NCBI GenBank assembly: GCA_019246385.1
Contig: JAFAQP010000070.1
Location: forward strand, 1 to 22,223
Origin: Patescibacteria group bacterium
GTDB lineage: Bacteria; Patescibacteriota; Minisyncoccia; Phycocordibacterales; Phycocordibacteraceae
Direction of reading: 5' to 3'
Length of the DNA: 22,223 bases
Both the position numbers and the translations under genes were made by a program. Numbering within the stretch: the first letter of the stretch is position 1; each line of letters opens with the position of its first letter. Below the pieces are notes generated by a model, which had not been told where the DNA came from, ran no database searches, and worked only from the letters and a program-made list of their open reading frames with translations. This document shows positions 6,946 to 13,682 of this stretch, piece after piece.

Positions 6946-8631
6946 TCATTGCACCATTTCGGGTTTATTCGCGACGAGCCACTGCAAGAAAGTTCCCATG
7001 ACAGATGGAGCTCCTTGCAGAGTTCCTGAAGGTGCGTGTTCCATCACGATAGCGAATGCGTAGCGAGGATTTTCATACGGAAAGAAACCTTCGACCAAAG
7101 AATTGGTAAATTCGTTTTTGACTCCGACTTGTGCGGTGCCGGTTTTCGCTGCCGCGTGCACGCCAGGGACCGCGAGTGCCTGGCAGATGCCTTGAGTAAC
7201 GCATAAACGCATGCCTTCGCGAACTATCTCCAGGTTTCCCGAAGAAATCGGCACGGATGTCCGCGTTCCGGTTTTCCTCGCTTCGATGACGGGCGTCACG
7301 AGAGTGCCGCCGTTCGCAAGGGAGCCGACTCCTCGAACAAGCTGCAAAAGATCAACTTTGAAACCATATTGACCGATCGCCGTGTGATACGTATCACCGA
7401 GGAACCATTGCTCGCCGTTAAAGTTCGCGGCTTTCCATTCCGGATCCGGGATCGTACCCGGCTGCTCACCGGGAGCCGGTATTCCGGTCACTGCGCCGAA
7501 TCCGAATGATCGCATGTATTTCTCTATCGCCGAGATGCCAAGTCCCGGCTGTCCTTCAAATCCCCCTCCCACCTCGTAAAAATAAACGTCAGAAGAAACC
7601 GCTATCGCATGGCGTACATCGACCCAGCCGTTCGCGCGCCAATCTTTAAAAACGCTCGGATGTGCCGGATCAAAGGGATTCGGCACAGAAATAGAACCGG
7701 TCGAAAGTATCTGCTTATTCGGATCTATAATGCGCGATTCAAGGGCCGCGGCCGCCATGAAAGGTTTGACGACCGAACCCGGCGTGTAGAGGCCGGAAAC
7801 CGCGCGATCCAAAAACGGCGAACGTGGATCCGTAAGAAGCCGCTCTACATCCTGTTTCGGCTCGCCGGAAGACATAACGCCGGGATCGTATGACGGATAG
7901 CTCACCAGCGCTAAAAGCTCCCCGGTGTTTACATCCATGACAGCTCCGGCGCCCCCTATCCAGCCGGACGTCTCGGAACGGTTCGCTATTTCATTATAAA
8001 GTTCTTTTTGAAGAGCTGCGTCAATCGAGAGGCGTATATTCTGTCCTTGCTGTGTATCTTGAATTATGGAGCCTGACACCGCCCGGCCCGCCGCATCCGT
8101 TTCCGCGATACGAAGCCCGTCTACGCCGGCAAGCTTTTCATTTTCTGAAGCTTCGATTCCGGCCACACCTTTTGTATTGGGTTGATACCAGTATCCGTTT
8201 TTATCTTGTTTCGGATACGACACGTATCCGGTCAGGTTCGCCGCGGCGCTTCCGAGCGGATAAAGGCGAGTCGTTGAGGCGGGATTTTCCGCAACGATAT
8301 TCTCTGCAAGAGGCGCGCCGAAGCGGTCCGTTATCTCTCCGCGGGGTGCGGGAAGCGATGTCTGAGAAAGTGTATTCGCCTCGGCCCGTTTTGCGAGCGC
8401 GGGATATTTCAGGATCTCCAGATTCACTAGCTGGCTTACGAGAATCAGGCCGAAAATACACAATACGGCGAGAAAACTTCTGAAGGTATATGAGCCTATC
8501 GGCCGTTCTATCCTCCCTTCGAGCCGCGAAGTATCGAAGTCAGGCAGATTGGCGGCGTCTATGAGTATTTCATCCGGCTCGATAGCCTGATATCTCCGTT
8601 TTTGTTTTAGGAATGAATTGAATTTCGGCAT
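6946..8631 (-). CDS. mrdA: Penicillin-binding protein 2 (elongasome transpeptidase)
   Basis: A 561-aa class B PBP. After a ~45-residue cytoplasmic part comes one membrane helix (about 51-72), the dimerisation domain with PAPRGEITDRFG, and the transpeptidase domain. Catalytic motifs are PGSVVK (Ser286), SSD (346-348, Asp in place of the Asn more usual in the SxN motif and known from PBP2s) and KTG (496-498). In rod-shaped bacteria PBP2 works with RodA and the MreBCD complex in side-wall synthesis. The position directly after mreB-mreC-mreD, with only one base between the mreD stop and this start, fixes the identity. No rodA follows; greA does, from its own promoter. Confidence 0.93.
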   Translation of the reverse strand: MPKFNSFLKQKRRYQAIEPDEILIDAANLPDFDTSRLEGRIERPIGSYTFRSFLAVLCIFGLILVSQLVNLEILKYPALAKRAEANTLSQTSLPAPRGEITDRFGAPLAENIVAENPASTTRLYPLGSAAANLTGYVSYPKQDKNGYWYQPNTKGVAGIEASENEKLAGVDGLRIAETDAAGRAVSGSIIQDTQQGQNIRLSIDAALQKELYNEIANRSETSGWIGGAGAVMDVNTGELLALVSYPSYDPGVMSSGEPKQDVERLLTDPRSPFLDRAVSGLYTPGSVVKPFMAAAALESRIIDPNKQILSTGSISVPNPFDPAHPSVFKDWRANGWVDVRHAIAVSSDVYFYEVGGGFEGQPGLGISAIEKYMRSFGFGAVTGIPAPGEQPGTIPDPEWKAANFNGEQWFLGDTYHTAIGQYGFKVDLLQLVRGVGSLANGGTLVTPVIEARKTGTRTSVPISSGNLEIVREGMRLCVTQGICQALAVPGVHAAAKTGTAQVGVKNEFTNSLVEGFFPYENPRYAFAIVMEHAPSGTLQGAPSVMGTFLQWLVANKPEMVQ

Positions 8632-8632
8632 T

Positions 8633-8887
8633 TTAGGCGAGCAGCGTGATACGGAGGTATGCGGAAAGCGCGGCGAGAAGAGCGAAGTATACGGTGTAGA
8701 AATGCGACAGACCGGCTAACGTACCGAGCGGCGCCCCGAACATACGGTCGAGTATAAGGCCGCCCAAGACGACAAGAAACGGGTTGCCGCCGGCGGAAAG
8801 AAAGAATATCGCGATTCCCGTGCTTATCCACCACGGGAGCGAGAAAAGAGATATGGCGAATGCGATGCCGAGCAGTAACCTAATCAT
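8633..8887 (-). CDS. mreD: MreD-like membrane protein, minimal form
   Basis: An 84-aa, very hydrophobic protein with about three membrane helices and the pattern GGLILDRMFGAPLG, resembling the central part of MreD. Typical MreD has about 160 residues and 5-6 helices, so this is a half-size version. Neither end shows a frameshift: it overlaps mreC by 4 nt and ends one base before mrdA. MreD links MreC to the elongasome membrane complex. The call relies strongly on position between mreC and mrdA. Confidence 0.7.
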   Translation of the reverse strand: MIRLLLGIAFAISLFSLPWWISTGIAIFFLSAGGNPFLVVLGGLILDRMFGAPLGTLAGLSHFYTVYFALLAALSAYLRITLLA

Positions 8888-9642
8888 GGCGTATGCGGCA
8901 CGATTTCTATAAAATCGAGGTCGGAAAAAGAAACCGGAGAATGAGCCCGCAGGGTCATAGTTGCACTCTCGCTCGTCGAAGATATGTTCGCAACGACGGC
9001 GAGAAGGCCGGGCTCGGTGCCAGCAGAGCGTATCGTATCTCCGTTTGCAACTTGGACGCCGTTCGGAACTGCAAGTTCGAATGCCCCTCCTCCCATTCCG
9101 TTCGCTATGGCTATGGCGTTCGTTTTCCCGACCAACACATCGTTTTGTTCTCCTGGAGCGGAAAAAAGCTCTATGAGCGCGGTGCCTTTCCCGACTGAAG
9201 CGACCGTACCAAGGGCGATACCCTGGTACTCTGCAAAGTCACCTTTCTGGACGCCGCTCTCGGATCCCTGATCTATAAGGAGCGTATCGTAGAGAGATTG
9301 GGGCGGCCGGGAAATAACCCGAGCAAGGATAGAGCGAGGAGGAGGCCCGGCATTCAAAGCTTGACGCAGCTTCGCGTTTTCGTCCGCCAGCATTCCATAC
9401 AGAACGGACTGGTAGCGCACCAATGAAAGCGAACGCTCATCCTTACTAAGCTGTGCGATCAGCGCTGCGCGTGACATTCCCGCATATTGCGGATTACTTC
9501 CCTCCCGTAGCGCATACACGTTTTTATATATGCTGCGGACATAGGGCGCAAAAGGCGAACTGAAGAAAACAACGGCAAGCAGCACCAGGCAGGCAGCGAT
9601 AATGCCTGCGGGACGATGCTTAGAATCCCGCGAACGAGCCAT
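8884..9642 (-). CDS. mreC: Rod shape-determining protein MreC
   Basis: A 252-aa bitopic protein: short basic N-terminus, membrane helix (about 12-30), a helical/coiled-coil region (about 57-97) and the extracytoplasmic beta domains. The hallmark is VISRPPQSLYDTLLIDQGS followed by SGVQKGD. MreC forms filaments that bind and activate PBP2. The start overlaps the end of mreB by 23 nt and the end overlaps mreD by 4 nt, so these genes are translationally linked. Confidence 0.93.
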   Translation of the reverse strand: MARSRDSKHRPAGIIAACLVLLAVVFFSSPFAPYVRSIYKNVYALREGSNPQYAGMSRAALIAQLSKDERSLSLVRYQSVLYGMLADENAKLRQALNAGPPPRSILARVISRPPQSLYDTLLIDQGSESGVQKGDFAEYQGIALGTVASVGKGTALIELFSAPGEQNDVLVGKTNAIAIANGMGGGAFELAVPNGVQVANGDTIRSAGTEPGLLAVVANISSTSESATMTLRAHSPVSFSDLDFIEIVPHTP

Positions 9643-10681
9643 CTTCGTCGTCGACTAAAACGGAGCGGTATTTTTCGATATCCTCAAGCACCATGCCGGT
9701 GCCCCGTACCACCGTCGTCAGCGGATCGTCGACCACGTGTATCGGCACTTTGAGTTCGGCAGCCAACAATTCCGGAAGTCCGCGCAGAAGGGCTCCTCCT
9801 CCAGTCAGATAAATCCCGCGCTGCATTACGTCGGCGACGACTTCCGGGGGGGCAGTCTCAATCACCTCTTTTATGGCTTCAACGATGGTTCCGACGCTCC
9901 CGCCGACCGCGTCGCGCACATCGGCGTCGGTCACGACGATCTCTCTCGGAAGGCCGGTCACGAGATCGCGTCCGCGTATCGTGGTCTGAAGCGGCACCAG
10001 CGGTTTCGATATCGAACCGACCGCTATCTTTACGTCTTCCGCCGTGCGATCGCCGATGAGTATCTTGAATTCGCTCCGTACATACGCAGCTATATCCTGG
10101 TTCAATACGTCCCCCGCAACGCGGATATTCTTCGCGCGGACGATGCCGCCAAGCGATATAAGCGCGATATCGGTCGTGCCGCCGCCGATATCGACGATCA
10201 TGGTCCCGACCGGCTCGTGGACCGGCAGGCGCGCGCCAAGAGCTGCCGCCATCGGTTCTTCGATGATGAACACTTCGCGGGCGCCTGCGTTTTCAGCCGC
10301 GTCGCGCACGGCGCGTATCTCGACGTTCGTCACTCCCGAAGGGACGCCGATGACGACGCGGGGACCGAATGTCGCTTTCTCTTCCTGGGCTTTCTTTATA
10401 AGGTACGACAGCATTTCTTCCGTTACTTCGAAGTCCGAAATAACGCCTTCGACGAGGGGCCGCACCGCATGTATGTGAAGCGGCGTCCTTCCCAGCATGT
10501 CGCGCGCCTGTGTGCCGACGGCGACCACCTGGCCCGTCTTCTGATTGACTGCAACCACCGACGGCTCATTCACTACCACTCCTCTTCCCTTAAGATAGAC
10601 AAGGGTGTTCGCCGTCCCCAGGTCGATGCCTATTTCCCGTGAGAATCTCTCGCTCAGTTTTTTCGGAAGCTTGAATTTCAT
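9620..10681 (-). CDS. mreB: Actin-like cell shape protein MreB (copy in the mre cluster)
   Basis: A 353-aa MreB that polymerises into membrane-bound antiparallel filaments and organises wall synthesis. Nucleotide-binding motifs are phosphate-1 IDLGTANT (19-26), phosphate-2 VDIGGGTTDIA (163-173) and the adenosine motif LTGGGALLRGLPEL (292-305). The first ~15 residues (KFKLPKKLSERF) form a basic amphipathic stretch suited to membrane binding. The gene overlaps proS by 4 nt upstream and mreC by 23 nt downstream. A second MreB lies about 11 kb away. Confidence 0.96.
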   Translation of the reverse strand: MKFKLPKKLSERFSREIGIDLGTANTLVYLKGRGVVVNEPSVVAVNQKTGQVVAVGTQARDMLGRTPLHIHAVRPLVEGVISDFEVTEEMLSYLIKKAQEEKATFGPRVVIGVPSGVTNVEIRAVRDAAENAGAREVFIIEEPMAAALGARLPVHEPVGTMIVDIGGGTTDIALISLGGIVRAKNIRVAGDVLNQDIAAYVRSEFKILIGDRTAEDVKIAVGSISKPLVPLQTTIRGRDLVTGLPREIVVTDADVRDAVGGSVGTIVEAIKEVIETAPPEVVADVMQRGIYLTGGGALLRGLPELLAAELKVPIHVVDDPLTTVVRGTGMVLEDIEKYRSVLVDDEDGSFAGF

Positions 10682-11928
10682 ACGGAATATGTGCCGGCAA
10701 GCAGCGCTTCTCTCGAAACAGTTCTTTTGTCTCCGTCCTTTCTCCGAACCAGCTCTATGGAATCGGAACTTGTCGTTTTGCCTATGATGACGCGGTACGG
10801 GATACCCAAAAGATCGGAATCCGCGAATTTTTCTCCGGCGCGAAGTTCTCTGTCGTCATAGAGGACTTCAATTCCCGCGTTCACCAGATCCCGATACAGG
10901 TCAGCCGCGAATTTTTTCTTTTCTGTATCGTCCGATACCTCGACTAAATGGATCGAAAAAGGAGCGACCGCTTCCGGCCATATTATGCCCTTGTCGTCAC
11001 ATAAGACTTCTACAATGGTGCCCATGAGGCGCGTAAGGCCGATGCCGTAACATCCCATGATCGCCGGTAATTCTTTTCCGTCTTCGGTCATATAGGTAAG
11101 TCCCACCGCTTCCGCATAGCGCGTACCGAGTTTGAAAATATTCGCCACCTCGATCGCCTCCGCTTGCGCAAGGTCCTCCCGGTTCACGCCCAGCATGTTG
11201 AGCGTTTCGTCGTTCAAGACTTCCGCATTTATTGCTATTCTTTTTTCCGCATCTATATATATGGTGTCTTCGCCCGCGGTCGAGACGGTCTGGAATTCGT
11301 GGCTGTATTTGCTGAAAATGCCCCCCGAAGCAAACGTGAGATATGTTTGTTCTCCAATGCCGACGCGGCTGAACACTTTTTCATATGCGACGCCGACGGC
11401 AGCATAGAAATCGTCAAGTTCTTCTTCTGTCTTCGTGAACGAATACATATCCTTCATAAGGAATTCCCGGCCGCGCATGATGCCGGACTTTGCACGAAGC
11501 TCGTTGCGAAATTTCGTTTGTATCTGGTAAATGTATTTCGGAAGATCGCGGTACGAAGACACGTGATTTCGAAGGAGCGCGGCCAGGGGTTCTTCGTTCG
11601 TCGGCGCAAGACCTACGGCGCCTCCGCTTTTGAATTCGCTTTTAAACCATACATCCACCTTGTCGTCGTCCCATCGATCGGTTTTTTTCCATAATTCGGG
11701 TTCCTGCAGCACCGACAGAGACACTTCCTGGCCTCCGAGAACGTTCATTTCCTCGCGGATGATCCCCCGTATCTTTTCTATGACTTTGACTCCTAACGGC
11801 AGAAGATCATAGACTCCGGCCATTTCCTTATGTATGTATCCCCCCCGTATGAGGAGCTGTGCATTCTGGGAAATTTCATCTTTAGGAGCTTCGCGCCTGG
11901 TTTTAGTGAAGAGCTGAGACTGCCGCAT
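10678..11928 (-). CDS. proS: Prolyl-tRNA synthetase, short form without editing insertion
   Basis: A 416-aa class II synthetase that attaches proline to tRNA-Pro. The bacterial-type core is clear: PLGVKVIEKI (motif 1), LAPTNEEPL, the motif 2 region from FRNELRAKSGIMRGREF, GTRYAEAVGL, the motif 3 region MGCYGIGLTRLMG, and an HGTP anticodon-binding C-terminus. Standard bacterial ProRS is about 570 aa and carries an INS editing domain between motifs 2 and 3; here that interval is only about 35 residues, as in mitochondrial and some alphaproteobacterial forms. The gene has its own -10 (TATAAT), 8 nt before the ATG, and overlaps mreB by 4 nt, so it leads the mre operon. It follows csaA. Confidence 0.95.
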   Translation of the reverse strand: MRQSQLFTKTRREAPKDEISQNAQLLIRGGYIHKEMAGVYDLLPLGVKVIEKIRGIIREEMNVLGGQEVSLSVLQEPELWKKTDRWDDDKVDVWFKSEFKSGGAVGLAPTNEEPLAALLRNHVSSYRDLPKYIYQIQTKFRNELRAKSGIMRGREFLMKDMYSFTKTEEELDDFYAAVGVAYEKVFSRVGIGEQTYLTFASGGIFSKYSHEFQTVSTAGEDTIYIDAEKRIAINAEVLNDETLNMLGVNREDLAQAEAIEVANIFKLGTRYAEAVGLTYMTEDGKELPAIMGCYGIGLTRLMGTIVEVLCDDKGIIWPEAVAPFSIHLVEVSDDTEKKKFAADLYRDLVNAGIEVLYDDRELRAGEKFADSDLLGIPYRVIIGKTTSSDSIELVRRKDGDKRTVSREALLAGTYSV

Positions 11929-11936
11929 TGCGCTCT

Positions 11937-11964
11937 ATTATAAGTCCTTCTCCCGCGAGAGCAA
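11937..11964 (-). promoter_or_regulatory. proS-mreBCD-mrdA promoter, nearly leaderless
   Basis: A perfect TATAAT (11937-11942) lies 8 nt before the proS ATG, with TTGCTC (11959-11964) as a weak -35 across a 16-nt spacer. The predicted start of RNA is within 1-3 nt of the ATG. The -35 overlaps the stop codon of csaA. Confidence 0.55.
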
Positions 11965-12297
11965 TCAGCACAGTTTGGCTCCGTTCGGCGCATCTTGATC
12001 GGGCACAGCGAGTACCACGTAACCATCTGCGTTATAGAAGCCGGTCGTCAAGACCTCTGAAACAAAAGGACCGATCTGCCGAGGCGGGAGGTTGGTAACG
12101 CAGATGACTTTCTTTCCAACAAGCTCTTCTTTCGTATAAAGAACGGTGATCTGAGCGCTTGATCTTTTAATGCCCACTTCGCCGAGATCGATTTCAAGTT
12201 TATAGGCAGGTTTTTTCGCCTCGGGAAAGAATTCAGCAGAAAGTATTGTTCCGATTCGGATATCTATCTTATTGAACTCATCGATGGTGACGATCAT
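11965..12297 (-). CDS. csaA: CsaA-type tRNA-binding OB-fold protein
   Basis: A 110-aa protein, the length of Bacillus CsaA. The whole protein is one EMAP-II/Trbp111-like OB domain. Diagnostic segments are KIDIRIGTI, FPEAKKPAYKLEIDLGE, SSAQIT, VTNLPPRQI and the PDQDAPNGAKLC tail. Such homodimers bind the outside corner of tRNA; CsaA has also been described as an export chaperone. No catalytic domain is present. It sits between ornithine cyclodeaminase and proS, so a helper role for the short ProRS is possible, but this is inference. The 38-nt gap upstream contains A-rich sequence without a convincing promoter or Shine-Dalgarno. Confidence 0.88.
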   Translation of the reverse strand: MIVTIDEFNKIDIRIGTILSAEFFPEAKKPAYKLEIDLGEVGIKRSSAQITVLYTKEELVGKKVICVTNLPPRQIGPFVSEVLTTGFYNADGYVVLAVPDQDAPNGAKLC

Positions 12298-12335
12298 ATG
12301 ATGTCAGAACGACTTATCTTTTTGTAAGTTTTTGT

Positions 12336-13340
12336 CTAACACTCTCTCGTTCCGGTGAATAGCGAGTATAGATCTTTTGGATCTTCAGGCTCGGGAACTA
12401 CTTTCATTTCTCTGCCGATGCCGGACTCATGAAGCATCCGTAGCATGGAGAAATCGGCGAGCGCAAATCCTACGGAATCGAACACGATGATCCTGTCCGT
12501 TTCCGTACGCCCCTCTTTTTTACCCTGCACTATTTCCCAGAGTTCGTCGCATGCGACTTTTCCCTCTAGGTTTTGAATCTCTCCTTCGTGCCGCGTCTGC
12601 TCGTAGAATTCGACAACAATCCGGCTGTTTCGCATCACTTCGGGATCGAGTTCCGTTTTTCCTGGACAATCGCCGCCTATCGCGTTCACGAATAAATGCT
12701 CGTTATCTTTGACTGATTTATATCCGAACAGTTCGACCCGCGCTTTTTCGCAGATGCATGTGGTCACTATATCGGCCCCATGAACGACCTCGTCTCCGTT
12801 TTCGCACGCGATCAGCGAGATACCCCGGCCGCTAAGATTGCGAGCGAATTTTTCCATCGCTTTTTTATCACGATCGAAGAAGCGGATCGTCGTGATAGGA
12901 AATGCGTGACGAAGAGCATGCGCTTGGAATTCAGACTGCGCTCCCGTCCCGATGAGGCCCAGGACAGAAGAATCTTTTAAGGCAAGATGCTTCGCCGCCA
13001 GGGCTGAAGTCGCGGCGGTCCGGATCGCAGTCAGGAGCGTCATATCGGCGACCAGCTGGGGATACCCTGTCTCTATGTCGGCAAGCATGCCGAGAGCGAC
13101 GATGGAAAGCTTTCCCATATCCGGATTTGCCGGATGCGCATTGACGTATTTATATGCGTAATATTTTTCGTCCGCGCACGGCATGAGTTCAAAGACCCCG
13201 TGCGGATAATGGGTAGCATGACGAGGGCTTTTCTTGAACTCTTCCCAGCGATGCAGATCCTCTTCCAGGAAGCGCATGGCATTTGTAAAAAGCGTATTGA
13301 GGTCGTACCGGATAATGTCTGCTGCAGTGAGTATTTTCAT
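12336..13340 (-). CDS. Ornithine cyclodeaminase (L-ornithine to L-proline)
   Basis: A 334-aa member of the ornithine cyclodeaminase/mu-crystallin family. The Rossmann NAD-binding motif is LGLIGTGAQSEFQAHAL (about 127-143). The residues known to matter in Pseudomonas putida OCD are present in context: Lys64 in KYVNAHP, Arg107 in AIRTAATSALAAKHL, and Asp224 in GGDCPGKTEL. The last motif marks genuine OCDs over alanine dehydrogenase or ketimine reductase relatives. The expected reaction deaminates and cyclises ornithine to proline with catalytic NAD+. The ATG at 13340 gives the family N-terminus; an in-frame TTG at 13346 is an alternative. A 22-codon frame ends 9 nt before this ATG, and a T-box leader precedes it, so translation is probably controlled by uncharged tRNA. 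Confidence 0.88.
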   Translation of the reverse strand: MKILTAADIIRYDLNTLFTNAMRFLEEDLHRWEEFKKSPRHATHYPHGVFELMPCADEKYYAYKYVNAHPANPDMGKLSIVALGMLADIETGYPQLVADMTLLTAIRTAATSALAAKHLALKDSSVLGLIGTGAQSEFQAHALRHAFPITTIRFFDRDKKAMEKFARNLSGRGISLIACENGDEVVHGADIVTTCICEKARVELFGYKSVKDNEHLFVNAIGGDCPGKTELDPEVMRNSRIVVEFYEQTRHEGEIQNLEGKVACDELWEIVQGKKEGRTETDRIIVFDSVGFALADFSMLRMLHESGIGREMKVVPEPEDPKDLYSLFTGTREC

Positions 13341-13349
13341 AGACAAGCA

Positions 13350-13418
13350 TTAACAGCTTCCGCCGGTCGCCGCTTTTTTCCTCGGGCGGCGCGAAACTTC
13401 GGATTTCTTATTTTGCAC
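13350..13418 (-). CDS. 22-codon leader peptide behind the T-box
   Basis: This starts with GTG at 13418, 6 nt after the strong Shine-Dalgarno GGAAAGG (13425-13431), one of the clearest ribosome-binding sites seen in the window. It ends with TAA at 13350-13352. The product is short and basic (starts VQNKKSEV, contains RRPRKKAA, ends GGSC). It is in the same frame as ornithine cyclodeaminase: after the TAA come one codon, then TTG, TCT and the ATG at 13340. It may be a coupling uORF whose termination feeds reinitiation at the enzyme gene. It has one proline codon (CCG). No known peptide was recognised. Confidence 0.55.
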   Translation of the reverse strand: MQNKKSEVSRRPRKKAATGGSC

Positions 13419-13424
13419 GGCTAA

Positions 13425-13647
13425 CCTTTCCTTCCTCGACAAGAAGGCGCAGAGGCGGAAAGGACCGCGGTACCACTCTGCTTCGACTCGAAAATAAAAA
13501 GCGCCTACCGGCGCGTGTTTTCGAGTTCCTCGGTGCTCCGATCTTTCGACCGACACACGTAGGCTTGTTTTTACGGTTGCCCTCCGTCAGGCTTCTCGCC
13601 TGCAGCTCGCTTGGCGGGGTACCAAGCTCGAACGCTTGTATTCAACT
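13425..13647 (-). promoter_or_regulatory. T-box riboswitch leader, apparently translational
   Basis: The T-box domain is canonical on the - strand: GCAGAG (13476-13481), bulge UGGUACC (13469-13475), GCGG (13465-13468), loop UCCUUU, CCGC (13455-13458), CUCUGC (13449-13454). Both helices pair perfectly. UGGU in the bulge would bind the NCCA end of uncharged tRNA. The competing structure pairs CCUUUCC (13457-13463) with the Shine-Dalgarno GGAAAGG (13425-13431), and no U-tract follows, so tRNA binding would free the ribosome-binding site. Upstream are a Stem III-like hairpin (CUCGAAAA 13518-13525 with UUUUCGAG 13487-13494 around GCGCC-GGUA-GGCGC), a hairpin at about 13540-13552, and stem-loops CAGGC/GCCUG (about 13588-13602) and GCUUGG/CCAAGC (13609-13627). 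The specifier is not settled; proline codons occur in the UACCCCG loop (13615-13621) and as CCU at 13589-13591. Confidence 0.85.
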
Positions 13648-13653
13648 CATCCC

Positions 13654-13682
13654 AGTGTAATGACGCGAAGTGCCGCTGTCAA
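13654..13682 (-). promoter_or_regulatory. Promoter of the T-box/ornithine cyclodeaminase transcript
   Basis: TTGACA (13677-13682, consensus -35) is followed by a 17-nt spacer and TACACT (13654-13659, four of six -10 bases). The -35 contains the TGA stop codon of rseP. Transcription would start near 13647, giving a leader of about 230 nt before the uORF start. Read-through from rseP could add to it. Confidence 0.6.

Noticed and set aside
9737..10642. Long + strand open frame (301 codons) antisense to mreB
   Set aside because: It is the mirror of a highly conserved coding frame, rich in His/Arg/Asp with no recognisable domain; mreB on the other strand explains the region.
13350..13556. 68-codon frame ending with the leader peptide
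   Set aside because: Its upstream part runs through the T-box helices; only the last 22 codons have a ribosome-binding site.
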